Shown: positions 52,833 through 60,964 of the stretch, piece after piece | How positions within the stretch are numbered: the first letter of the stretch is position 1 | How the letters are laid out: every line of letters begins with the position of its first letter | NCBI RefSeq assembly: GCF_023554555.1 | Contig: NZ_JAMJWC010000001.1 | Span: 2,294,001-2,358,000, forward strand | Reading direction: 5' to 3' | Length of the DNA: 64,000 bases | From: Sphingobacterium sp. lm-10 | GTDB lineage: Bacteria > Bacteroidota > Bacteroidia > Sphingobacteriales > Sphingobacteriaceae | Notes under the pieces: generated by a model | What the model saw: the letters and a program-made list of their open reading frames with translations, nothing else | What the model was told of the DNA's origin: nothing | The model's database searches: none | Translations under genes and position numbers: made by a program

Positions 52833-54131
52833 ATGAAAAAGATTTCTAACAACTATATCATCGCGCTGGCCTCGCTCTTTTCGGTAGCTTCCTGCGCGCC
52901 AACTTTCGATGACGTTGAAGTACGCACTTCCACGGCCGATTTCAGCAAATACATTGCTATTGGAAACTCCTTAACTGCTGGTTTTGCAGACGGTGGGCTC
53001 TATCTGGAAGGCCAACGTGTAGCCTTCCCAAACCTGATCTCTGCACAGATGCAGCAGATTGGTGGAGCATCAGGTTTTACCTCGCCTTTCTTTAGAGAAG
53101 ATCAGGCCAATGGATCAGGTTATATCCGCCTGACTAGTTTGGAAGGAGGGAATCCTGTAACCGCTCCAGTCACAAATAATTTAGCCATTCGCGGACAAAG
53201 TCCTGTTACGGGTGGGCCATTATACACGAAATACGAAGGAGCAGAATATCATAATTATGGCGTGCCCGGTATGCGCTTAGACTTAGCGTTTGCACCAGGC
53301 TTTGGCTCTGTCGCAGGCAACCCCTACTTTGAACGCCTGCTTGAAGGTAATGATGTACAAACTACTTACTTCGGATTTACATCTAACAGACAACATACCT
53401 TCTTTTCCTTTTGGTTGGGGAATAACGATGTACTTGGCTACGCCATGAATGGCGCTGTCGCTGCCGGTCCCACGACGACGTTAACAGCTGTACCAACTTT
53501 TACGGGAGCATATAACAACTATATCGATGCCCTAACAACCAACAACCGAAAGGGTATTGTGGCGACCATTCCGGATGTAACCAGTATTCCTTTCTTTACT
53601 ACCGTTACCTACGCCGCCATCTTGGCTGGGGTACAGGCGCAAGCCCCAACGGTACAAAATATATTCATTACCACAAAAACGGGAGTAAGACCAGCTACTT
53701 CTGAAGATTATTTTTTCTTGACATTCCCTCGGGAAAGATTGGGACAACCGCTGACCGCACCTTTCGGGCTACACCCTGCTTCTCCTATTCCCGACAATAT
53801 GGTACTGGACCGTGATGAAGTGGTACAAGTAAGAGAAAGAGTAAACCAATACAATGCCGTAATCAGGCGAATGGCAGAAACCAAAGACTTAGCCTTGGTA
53901 GATATGCATGATTTCTTAAATCAAGTAAGAGATGGTTTCATATACAACAGTATTCCGATTAGTTCTCTATTCATTCGTGGTAATGCCTTTTCGCTAGACG
54001 GAGTACACCTTACTCCACTAGGAAACGCGATCGTAGCGAACACATTTATTGAAGCAATCAATAGCAAATACAATAGTTCTATCCCTAGGATAGATGTTAC
54101 ACAGTATTCTGGCGTACGCATGCCAAACTAG
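52833..54131 (+). CDS. SGNH/GDSL-type esterase lipoprotein
   Basis: This 432-residue lipoprotein (C21 in SVASC-APTF) has the blocks of SGNH hydrolases. Nucleophile S46 is in AIGNSLTAGF, where Asn45 replaces the usual Asp of GDSL. Block III is LGNND (residues 195-199) and block V is D389-G-V-H392 in DGVHLTPLGNAI. It would hydrolyse ester bonds of lipids or acylated sugars at the cell surface or in the periplasm. The ATG at 52833 is preferred to one at 52815 because it gives a clean lipoprotein signal. A partnership with the FadL-type channel just upstream is likely (inference). Confidence 0.88.
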   Translation: MKKISNNYIIALASLFSVASCAPTFDDVEVRTSTADFSKYIAIGNSLTAGFADGGLYLEGQRVAFPNLISAQMQQIGGASGFTSPFFREDQANGSGYIRLTSLEGGNPVTAPVTNNLAIRGQSPVTGGPLYTKYEGAEYHNYGVPGMRLDLAFAPGFGSVAGNPYFERLLEGNDVQTTYFGFTSNRQHTFFSFWLGNNDVLGYAMNGAVAAGPTTTLTAVPTFTGAYNNYIDALTTNNRKGIVATIPDVTSIPFFTTVTYAAILAGVQAQAPTVQNIFITTKTGVRPATSEDYFFLTFPRERLGQPLTAPFGLHPASPIPDNMVLDRDEVVQVRERVNQYNAVIRRMAETKDLALVDMHDFLNQVRDGFIYNSIPISSLFIRGNAFSLDGVHLTPLGNAIVANTFIEAINSKYNSSIPRIDVTQYSGVRMPN

Positions 54132-54166
54132 AAATTGTACTGAAATTAAGGTTATTTATTTATTGC

Positions 54167-54201
54167 AACGCGTTAGTCTGTACAGACTAACGCGTTTTTT
54201 T
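54167..54201 (+). terminator. Strong intrinsic terminator after the SGNH esterase
   Basis: The arms AACGCGTTAGTCTG and CAGACTAACGCGTT meet over a 2-base loop and are followed by seven T residues. Confidence 0.92.
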
Positions 54202-54227
54202 GCTTCATAGCTTATTGTGTATATTTG
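54199..54227 (+). promoter_or_regulatory. Candidate osmC promoter overlapping the terminator T tract
   Basis: TTTG (54199-54202) is separated by 17 bases from TATATTTG (54220-54227), both matching the Bacteroidota consensus. The -33 element lies in the T tract of the upstream terminator. The -7 box is 7 bases before the ATG, so the mRNA leader would be only a few bases long. Confidence 0.5.
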
Positions 54228-54234
54228 TATTACG

Positions 54235-54651
54235 ATGAAAGTAACATTACAACGCGAAAATGACGCCATGCACTTTGCTGGCAGCAGTACCACGTCTGAC
54301 GTGAAAGTACACATAGATGGCTCTCCTGAGATTGGAGGAGAAGGTTTGGGCGTTCGCCCGATGGAGTTGGTTTTATTTGCACTAGGTTCCTGCAGCGTCT
54401 TTGACCTATCCGTCATCTTGAAGAAACAACGTCAGGAGATTGAAGATATTCAGGTGCAGGTCGAAGGAAAACGTAGAGATGAGGTCCCCACTATTTTCAC
54501 TAACATTCATATAGAATTTTTATTAAAGGGCCAGGTTGACGCAGATAAAGCAGCGAAGGCAGCAGAGTTAGCCGTCAAAAAATACTGTTCAGTACATGAT
54601 ATGCTTGCTGCTGGCGGCGTAGATATTACCTACAGCATCAAGATTAATTAG
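54235..54651 (+). CDS. OsmC-family peroxidase-like protein
   Basis: The 138-residue product belongs to the OsmC/Ohr family of thiol-dependent peroxidases for organic hydroperoxides. GLGVRPMELVLFALGSCSVFDLSVIL carries the first cysteine (in GSCS) on the conserved helix. The second cysteine is in VKKYCSVHDML, the expected place for the redox pair. The N-terminal strand FAGSSTTSDVKVHIDGSPEIGG is also family-like. I chose the ATG at 54235 (MKVTLQREND) over a GTG 18 bases upstream. It is monocistronic. Ohr is a more specific possibility. Confidence 0.92.
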   Translation: MKVTLQRENDAMHFAGSSTTSDVKVHIDGSPEIGGEGLGVRPMELVLFALGSCSVFDLSVILKKQRQEIEDIQVQVEGKRRDEVPTIFTNIHIEFLLKGQVDADKAAKAAELAVKKYCSVHDMLAAGGVDITYSIKIN

Positions 54652-54696
54652 GCAATCGTCCGTAAGCTACTTTAATATGCGGTTGTATGCACGTTA

Positions 54697-54730
54697 CCGT
54701 TCTTGCGAGGAGGTACGACGTGGCAATCTC
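54697..54730. repeat. Possible dispersed intergenic repeat
   Basis: The stretch containing TTGCGAGGAGGTACGACG followed by GCAATCTC resembles a short repeat seen many times between genes in Sphingobacteriales (from memory: TTGCGAGGAG...ACGACGAAGCAATCT). Only one copy is in this window, so the assignment is a guess. The 295-base gap (54652-54946) otherwise shows only the terminator below. Confidence 0.4.
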
Positions 54731-54858
54731 AATATATGAAGCAAGACGTCATATAACTCTTCTATAGCCACACCTTACGTTTCTCAGGTTAGCAATAAAA
54801 AGGCTTCAATAGGAACTACCAGGGCTTTTAAAAATGTTGCTGCTACGATATGTATACC

Positions 54859-54890
54859 AAAAGCGCGACCAGGATATCGGTCGCGCTTTT
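54859..54890. terminator. Hairpin between osmC and the sorbosone dehydrogenase-like gene
   Basis: The arms AAAAGCGCGACC and GGTCGCGCTTTT with an 8-base loop lie between the convergent genes and have A and T ends on both sides. Confidence 0.88.
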
Positions 54891-54946
54891 AGTATTATTG
54901 AGCCATGGTGAAAGATAACAATGCCCCATTCTTACGCTGTATGCGC

Positions 54947-56299
54947 TTAGTTTGTTTTCTCTGGAATGATAGCCCAGATAACATTGGCCGCATCATCCGC
55001 TACTAACATATAGTTTTTAGTAAACGCGATACCACAAGGTCTTCCTCTAACTTCTTTCTTATCCTTATTGGCAATAAAGCCTGTTAGGAAATCCTGAACC
55101 GGACCATTTGGTTCGCCATTTGCGAATGGAACAAAAGCCACTTTATACCCTACGAATTCAGAACGATTCCACGACCCATGCTGTCCGATAAATGCTCCAG
55201 TCTCAAAGCCAGGCGCTTTATTAAACGCGAATCCCAGCGATGCCGTATGCGCACCAACGGCATAATCAGGGGTCTGTGATTCTGGCAAGTTTTTCGGCAT
55301 GCGGTCTTTCCAACGTGGTTCTATGTGCATCCCCCAATAATAATAGGGCCATCCATAGAATTTCTCTGCCTGTACCGAAGTAATGTAATCGGGCACCAGC
55401 TCATCTCCTAATTCGTCGCGTTCGTTTACAGCAGTCCACAACATATTAGTCTGTGGTTCCATATCCATACCTACAGCATTTCGCAAACCCGATCCATACG
55501 TTCTTTCACCCGAACCGTCTGGGTTGACTTCAAGAATCACAGCACGACGAACCTCATGCTCCATACCATTCTCGCCCACATCACTCCCGGAACCTACCGA
55601 AATAAAAATTTTATTACCCGCTTTGTTCGTGATCAGATTACGTGTCCAGTGATTGTTGTAGCCGCCAGCGGGCAAGGTCACTAACTTCTCTCCTTTCTGG
55701 GAAGAAAGCGTGCCCTTTTGGCTACTATACGGGTATCGCATCAATGCGTCTGTATTACCAACATAAAAATGATCACCAAGAATAAGCATACCGTAAGGTT
55801 GCTTCAAACCACTCAGGAAAACTTTCTTGTCATCCGCTGTGCCGTCTCCGTTATTATCTTTAAAGACGAGAATTTCGTCGGGGCTGGGGCTTCTAAAGAT
55901 GTTGCGTGCTTTGACATACTCATCGCTTTGACCATCTTCTTCGGTACGAGATTGCGCCACAAAGATATCACCGTTCTTGGCTACATAGATATTTCTGGGG
56001 CTGTTAAGTCCATCCGCAAACTTAACGACTTTATAACCAGCCGGCGCTTTCGGGGTCTCGCCATCTTTCCATCCAACGATCGTGGCGAATTTATTTGTTG
56101 GTTCGGTGGCGAAAGGCTCCTGAGGCACAATAGCCTCGCCATATTCATGTACTACATCAGTGGAATCCGTCACCTGTTGATCACCTCCGGAAGAGGTGTT
56201 ACTGGAATTACAGCCATAGATACTGGCCGATAGTAATAATCCGTAAGCAGCAGCTACGGCAATTTTCATATATCTTATCATCGTTTTAAAGTTGCTCAT
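54947..56299 (-). CDS. Glucose/sorbosone dehydrogenase-like beta-propeller lipoprotein
   Basis: The ~450-residue protein is a six-bladed beta-propeller of the PQQ-dependent sugar (sorbosone) dehydrogenase family, found in the periplasm. The lipoprotein signal ends at the Cys in SIYGC-NSS, with a Ser/Gly-rich tether. Family landmarks are LNSPRNIYVAKNGDIFVAQS, a DNNGDGTADD calcium-type loop, GLKQPYGMLILGDHFYVGN, GSGLRNAVGMD and EKFYGWPYYYWG. PQQ or another cofactor and the sugar substrate cannot be confirmed. The start at 56299 is one of three closely spaced Mets (also 56314 and 56281). It is converging with osmC. Confidence 0.88.
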   Translation of the reverse strand: MSNFKTMIRYMKIAVAAAYGLLLSASIYGCNSSNTSSGGDQQVTDSTDVVHEYGEAIVPQEPFATEPTNKFATIVGWKDGETPKAPAGYKVVKFADGLNSPRNIYVAKNGDIFVAQSRTEEDGQSDEYVKARNIFRSPSPDEILVFKDNNGDGTADDKKVFLSGLKQPYGMLILGDHFYVGNTDALMRYPYSSQKGTLSSQKGEKLVTLPAGGYNNHWTRNLITNKAGNKIFISVGSGSDVGENGMEHEVRRAVILEVNPDGSGERTYGSGLRNAVGMDMEPQTNMLWTAVNERDELGDELVPDYITSVQAEKFYGWPYYYWGMHIEPRWKDRMPKNLPESQTPDYAVGAHTASLGFAFNKAPGFETGAFIGQHGSWNRSEFVGYKVAFVPFANGEPNGPVQDFLTGFIANKDKKEVRGRPCGIAFTKNYMLVADDAANVIWAIIPEKTN

Positions 56300-56366
56300 G
56301 ATGGGTCTTCTCACACAACAACGAAAAACCTAAAATGGTTTAAAAAAAATCTATAAACGAAATGTT

Positions 56367-58622
56367 TTATTCTGTACCGTCGGATGTGTTTTCTGTACGT
56401 TGGATTGGGCGCCCCTCATCTTCCGATGGTTTTTCCTCGGTAACCGGGGTGGTCGTATCCCGAGTACGAATCATCATATCTTCTAACGATTTAGGTCGAT
56501 CTTGAGGACGCCAGAGAAATCCCGGTAGAATTTCGTTCTCCTGGGTAACTAATTTAAGCGGATAAAGCTGTTGGTTGGGTTTAAAGGTATTATAAGTAAA
56601 CACCTTTCTATCTAAAAATACAATCTTAATCCGCGCACCACGATCGTGAAACATATCGCGGATAATTCCGGTCGGCTCATCTACGTTGAATACCAGATTT
56701 TCTGCATTACCATCAACGAATAAACGCTCGATATAATTTTTATCAAAAAATGCGGTTATTTTGCGCCCCTTCAACTGGTTAAATTTGACGGAGTCTAACA
56801 CTGCATTGACCATAAATGCATTGTCTTTAAGCAGCGCATTGTCCAACTTCCGGTTTACCATTTGCATAAAAATGGTATCTGCTGAAATCTGGGATCCGTC
56901 CGACCAGATCATGGGTTTACCCATAAACCGAAACATCGAATCTTGCATTCCATAATACACAGAATCGGCCACCGCCTGCAAATCAGATTTAAACATGCGC
57001 ACCTTCCGATAGGCTTTCACAATACGCGTTCGCACGGTATCAGAAAGTGCCATCACAGAATCTGGTGAAGCCAAAGAATCAGGCCGCATGACGGTCTCCA
57101 TCGCAACATCTACGCGTTTACCAGCTTCATTTCCTTGCGGAATCACGACCCGATCCCGGAGCGTGCTATCGGCTTTCAATGTATTCGCAATGGTGAGTGA
57201 ATCCGTTTTCTTCGTCAAATCTGGCGGTCGAATGGTTGTTCGCGGTGGCACTTTTGCCGGGATCGTATCGATTACCGCATTCTCCAAATTGCTTGTCGTC
57301 ACACTATCTGCACCCGACACTGGAGGAATCGCTGGATCAAGTGCATCATTGCTATCATTGGCCGAAATATCGTCGTCATCACCATAGTCGACATCCTCAT
57401 CCACGATCAGCTGACCACCATCTCGACTCAACCCCAAATCAAGCGCAATATATTCTGCCCTGGGGATTGTTCTGGAAAATATCGTGTCGGCCGTCAAGTA
57501 AACGGTATCTACAGGATTTTTTACCGTAGCGACTTGCACGGTATCTAGCAAGACCGCATCGGAAAGCGAATCTGTTAGCAATTCCAAACTTTCCTGTTCT
57601 GCCTGTTCCCTTTGGCGCTGCTGTCTTCGCTCCCGACGAGATAACTTTTCATCTTCATCGGGCGCTGTATTAGCGATGCTATCGGTAGGCGTCCTCGATG
57701 TCGTATCGTTATCTACGACCATCTTTACCAAAGGTTTGTCGGCCATCGTGATCGATTCTTCCCGACTTCGATATTTCCCATAGCCGCCATTGGCATAAAA
57801 CTTCTCCAAGGTATCTACAAAAACCACGTTTCGAAAGGCTTCCCCATCGCCTATAGACCGATCGTAATACAGACTATCTCCCTTCAGAAACTTAGAACCT
57901 TCGGTATACAGATTATTCAGGTTGAATTTGGCAATACCGGTACCGGTGTTATAAACGCCACGCTCCGTGTACAAGTTTTCTCCCGACCGACCTTTTATAT
58001 TGGTGGGTCCGAAAAAATAATTGTCACGCGTGATGGAGTTGTAACGCATCGTATCCGTATAAATCACGACATCTGGGGATCGCACCACTACCTTCTCTCT
58101 AAAATAGGAGTCTTTGGTACGTTCAAAGTAATAGGCATTGCGCGAAGTAATAGTATCTAAGCCGCTAACAATTCTACCTCCCCCAGTATATGTACCACGT
58201 TGATCCCGAAAACTATAGGTGAGATAGTTCGTAGTGAGTACAGATTGCTGGTCAACTACCCGCACATTGCGTGTAAGCACGGCATGCTGCGTAGCCGCTT
58301 CGTAATGCAAACGGTCTCCGTAAATAACCGTTCCCGAGGGCTGCGTGATCACTACATTACCATATGCCTCAAAAAACTCTCTACCTACCTCATCTCGCCA
58401 AAAATCGCCACTGTCGGCCATTAGTGTGTTACTTTTATGCTCGTATACCGGATTATAATGGCGCATTACCCGTTGCTCAATAATAACACCTCGAGTGGAA
58501 GAAACCAGACGCATCGCATCCGCAGGTGCCGACGTACCCACTTGCTGCGCTTGCAACGCTGCAATAGAAAAGAGGTAGATAATAAGGACAAATACTGGTT
58601 TCACAAGCGCAAAAATAGACAT
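56367..58622 (-). CDS. OstA-like (LptA/LptD N-domain type) envelope protein
   Basis: The 751-residue protein has a signal peptide (about 1-25, LFSIAALQAQQ) and a beta-jellyroll OstA-type region (about 45-300) with repeated patterns such as MADSGDFWRDE, YEAYGNVVITQPSGTVIYGD and LYYDRSIGDGEAFRNVVF. This is the fold of LptA and the LptD N-terminus, which move lipopolysaccharide to the outer membrane. A long acidic and Ser/Thr-rich linker (about 310-510) follows, then a second beta-rich part (to ~700) and a polar tail. There is no LptD barrel. A role in LPS transport or assembly is inferred. It is monocistronic and divergent from tilS. Confidence 0.83.
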   Translation of the reverse strand: MSIFALVKPVFVLIIYLFSIAALQAQQVGTSAPADAMRLVSSTRGVIIEQRVMRHYNPVYEHKSNTLMADSGDFWRDEVGREFFEAYGNVVITQPSGTVIYGDRLHYEAATQHAVLTRNVRVVDQQSVLTTNYLTYSFRDQRGTYTGGGRIVSGLDTITSRNAYYFERTKDSYFREKVVVRSPDVVIYTDTMRYNSITRDNYFFGPTNIKGRSGENLYTERGVYNTGTGIAKFNLNNLYTEGSKFLKGDSLYYDRSIGDGEAFRNVVFVDTLEKFYANGGYGKYRSREESITMADKPLVKMVVDNDTTSRTPTDSIANTAPDEDEKLSRRERRQQRQREQAEQESLELLTDSLSDAVLLDTVQVATVKNPVDTVYLTADTIFSRTIPRAEYIALDLGLSRDGGQLIVDEDVDYGDDDDISANDSNDALDPAIPPVSGADSVTTSNLENAVIDTIPAKVPPRTTIRPPDLTKKTDSLTIANTLKADSTLRDRVVIPQGNEAGKRVDVAMETVMRPDSLASPDSVMALSDTVRTRIVKAYRKVRMFKSDLQAVADSVYYGMQDSMFRFMGKPMIWSDGSQISADTIFMQMVNRKLDNALLKDNAFMVNAVLDSVKFNQLKGRKITAFFDKNYIERLFVDGNAENLVFNVDEPTGIIRDMFHDRGARIKIVFLDRKVFTYNTFKPNQQLYPLKLVTQENEILPGFLWRPQDRPKSLEDMMIRTRDTTTPVTEEKPSEDEGRPIQRTENTSDGTE

Positions 58623-58736
58623 TTAATCCCCAAAAAAATGTTAAAAAAGCATGCTTAATATCGAGCAATAAACCGTCAATAGGGTTTTACCTAGAAACTA
58701 TCTGATTTATTCCACAAAATTTCGTCTTGTGCTTGC

Positions 58737-58744
58737 TAACTTTG
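58737..58744 (+). promoter_or_regulatory. -7 box next to the tilS start codon
   Basis: TAACTTTG matches TAnnTTTG perfectly and ends 3 bases before the ATG. This suggests a leaderless or nearly leaderless tilS transcript. No good -33 TTTG is visible. Confidence 0.45.
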
Positions 58745-58747
58745 GAT

Positions 58748-60073
58748 ATGGAAACGATGGAGCGGCTCACGCAATACATTCTTCGTGAAAAGTTATTTAC
58801 TTCGCAAGATAGACTCCTGCTGGGCGTGAGCGGAGGGAAAGATTCCATGCTAATGGCTTTTCTTCTTTGGAAACTGGGATATTCTATCGCTATTGCGCAT
58901 TGCAATTTTAAACTGCGAGGAGTCGAATCCGAATTGGACGAACAATTGGTTCGTGAATTCTCGGAGACGCATCATATTCCATACTACACCACACATTTCG
59001 ACACGAAACTTCACGCAGAGGAGCATAAGTTATCCATACAAATGAGTGCCCGCGAACTGCGTTATCAATGGTTCGAAAACTTACGCCAAACGCATCATTT
59101 CGATGCTATTGCCGTCGCACACCATCAGCAAGATCATATTGAGACTGTTTTCATCAACTTGGCACGCGGCACCGGGTTACGTGGATTACGGGGAATCGCT
59201 TCTAAAAGAGATCAGATCATCCGTCCAATTCTGTGGATGTCAAGTCAGGAAATTGCACAGGCAGTAGCTACCTATCAGGTTCCTTATCGAGATGACCAAA
59301 GCAATTTTTCCAATAAATACGTGCGTAACAAAGTCCGACTGGATATTCTACCCCAATTTCGGGTATTGAATGCCAATTTCGATCAGATCATGCTGGACAA
59401 TATCGAACGGTTTACTGACAGTTATGACCTGTTGCAGCGACTCACAGGCGCCATGCGCGAGAAGCTTTTTATATCTATTGATGGGCGTATTGAAATAGAA
59501 AAAATACTATTAGAACCATATTTGAATGATACTTCACTCCTTTTCGAGTTATTTAGACCCTATAATTTTGAAAAAAATGTACTTGCAGATCTAGCGGAGT
59601 CGGGACTCCATAAAACGGGATCGCAGTTCGAATCAGAAAGCCACCTCCTGATGGTTGACCGAACCCACCTCTTGCTCTACAGCAGCAATCATACACCAGT
59701 GGAAACCCAGTATTTGGAGCAAGGCGATGCCTATTTAGCGATCTCAGGCAGAACGCTTTCCTTTTCGATTAGTACAGATACTACAAGAGATGCTGCGCCA
59801 CATACCGCAAAAGTCGATCTCGAAGCACTGATCTTCCCCTTAATGATTCGTCGTTGGATGCCGGGCGACCGCTTTATCCCTTTAGGCATGAATTCTTCCA
59901 AGAAATTAAGCGATTTTTTTATTCAAAGAAAGGTTCCTTTACTCGAAAAAGAACGTGTGCCCGTGTTAATTAACGGAAATGGAGAAATCATATGGATAGT
60001 CGGCTATCAGTTAGATAATAGGTATAGAATTAAGGAAAATACAAAGAAAGTAGCTACATTCGTGTATCGTTAA
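58748..60073 (+). CDS. tilS: tRNA(Ile)-lysidine synthetase
   Basis: TilS changes cytidine 34 of tRNA-Ile(CAU) to lysidine, needed to read AUA codons. The 441-residue protein has the N-type ATP-pyrophosphatase loop SGGKDS (28-33), AIAHCNFKLRG and AVAHHQQDHIETVFINLARG with the catalytic region. The tRNA-binding middle domain and TilS_C (about 370-441, RRWMPGDRFIPLGMNSSKKL) complete the usual layout. I chose the ATG at 58748 over a GTG 21 bases earlier because the promoter box overlaps that extension. The stop overlaps the next ATG by one base. Confidence 0.96.
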   Translation: METMERLTQYILREKLFTSQDRLLLGVSGGKDSMLMAFLLWKLGYSIAIAHCNFKLRGVESELDEQLVREFSETHHIPYYTTHFDTKLHAEEHKLSIQMSARELRYQWFENLRQTHHFDAIAVAHHQQDHIETVFINLARGTGLRGLRGIASKRDQIIRPILWMSSQEIAQAVATYQVPYRDDQSNFSNKYVRNKVRLDILPQFRVLNANFDQIMLDNIERFTDSYDLLQRLTGAMREKLFISIDGRIEIEKILLEPYLNDTSLLFELFRPYNFEKNVLADLAESGLHKTGSQFESESHLLMVDRTHLLLYSSNHTPVETQYLEQGDAYLAISGRTLSFSISTDTTRDAAPHTAKVDLEALIFPLMIRRWMPGDRFIPLGMNSSKKLSDFFIQRKVPLLEKERVPVLINGNGEIIWIVGYQLDNRYRIKENTKKVATFVYR

Positions 60074-60561
60074 TGGATGGTATGGGAGAGCAATTTGCAT
60101 TTGAAGAAAAGCAGTATTTAGGGCGTGATATGACCTGGGTGAGTGTGCGTCTTATTCTGGCACTGTTCTGTTTTATTGCATATTACCTCAATCTGGATCA
60201 CATCGTATCCAGTCAGCTCTTCTTCATTACTGGAGCAGGCATACTTTTGGTATCGATCCTCATGCTTTACATGATTAGCTACCGAACATTGGTACAGGAT
60301 ACCAAGCTCACACTGAGCGGCTTGTGGACAACCAGTTTGGTCAAAATAGATCTGCGATCTATTTCCAAAGTAGAGGTAAAGCCTTACAGCACCTTTATGT
60401 TCAATAACCCCGTGTACAACCTGCACAAAAACGGAAAAATTCGTTTTTATTCTGGGGGTAAACATGCGGTCTGGCTAACTGATCTAGATGGATTGACTTA
60501 TGTGATCGGTACGCAGCGTCCTAAAGAATTAGCTAGTGCGGTACTCGCTGCAAAAGGGTGA
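60073..60561 (+). CDS. Small membrane protein with PH-like cytoplasmic part
   Basis: I do not recognise a named family. The 162-residue product has two membrane segments (about 22-40 and 48-68) after a short charged N-terminus. A ~90-residue soluble part follows, with alternating strands (TKLTLSGLWTTSLVKIDL, SISKVEVKPYSTFMF, KIRFYSGGKHAVWLTDLDG). That order is like a bacterial PH domain. Its start overlaps the tilS stop by one base, so it is translationally coupled to tilS. Function is unknown. Confidence 0.7.
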   Translation: MDGMGEQFAFEEKQYLGRDMTWVSVRLILALFCFIAYYLNLDHIVSSQLFFITGAGILLVSILMLYMISYRTLVQDTKLTLSGLWTTSLVKIDLRSISKVEVKPYSTFMFNNPVYNLHKNGKIRFYSGGKHAVWLTDLDGLTYVIGTQRPKELASAVLAAKG

Positions 60562-60643
60562 AATTTTGTTAAGTGATCCTGGCCTGACATTCTTGCAGGA
60601 CTTTCCAATCGAAATTTACTAAATTTGAACAAAGCGATTTATC

Positions 60644-60946
60644 ATGGAATTTTTAAAAGTCGTAGTTATTTTAGTTGCATGCTACTATGCATTCAAGTTG
60701 GGGGTCCGGCTTTTGCTGCCCTATGCCATGAAAAAAATGGCGGAGAAAATCATGAAAAAGACCCAGCAGGGAAACTTCAATACGCAAAATGGACCTTTCC
60801 AATATCAGGGATTTGGACAACAGCAAGATACCAGACAAGATAAAGGTACAGGAAAGGTTAAAGTAGCCTACGTTCCGCCAAAAGAGGATGCGCGTAGTGG
60901 CCCTGCTACTGCGGGCGAATTCGTGGATTTTGAAGAAGTTAAGTAG
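60644..60946 (+). CDS. DUF4834 family protein
   Basis: The 100-residue product has one N-terminal membrane helix (about 3-25, LKVVVILVACYYAFKLGVRL), a basic amphipathic stretch (MKKMAEKIMKKTQQGNF) and a Gly/Gln-rich linker. It ends in a conserved acidic C-terminal tail, AGEFVDFEEVK. This pattern is that of DUF4834, a small Bacteroidota-specific family often found before recF. Function is unknown. It begins 82 bases after the previous gene and 18 bases before recF. Confidence 0.8.
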   Translation: MEFLKVVVILVACYYAFKLGVRLLLPYAMKKMAEKIMKKTQQGNFNTQNGPFQYQGFGQQQDTRQDKGTGKVKVAYVPPKEDARSGPATAGEFVDFEEVK

Positions 60947-60964
60947 CCAGTACTGCGCGTCTTT

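Noticed and set aside
55718..56233. 171-codon frame antisense to the sorbosone dehydrogenase-like gene
   Set aside because: No signal, motif or conserved domain; the opposite strand has a convincing lipoprotein beta-propeller.
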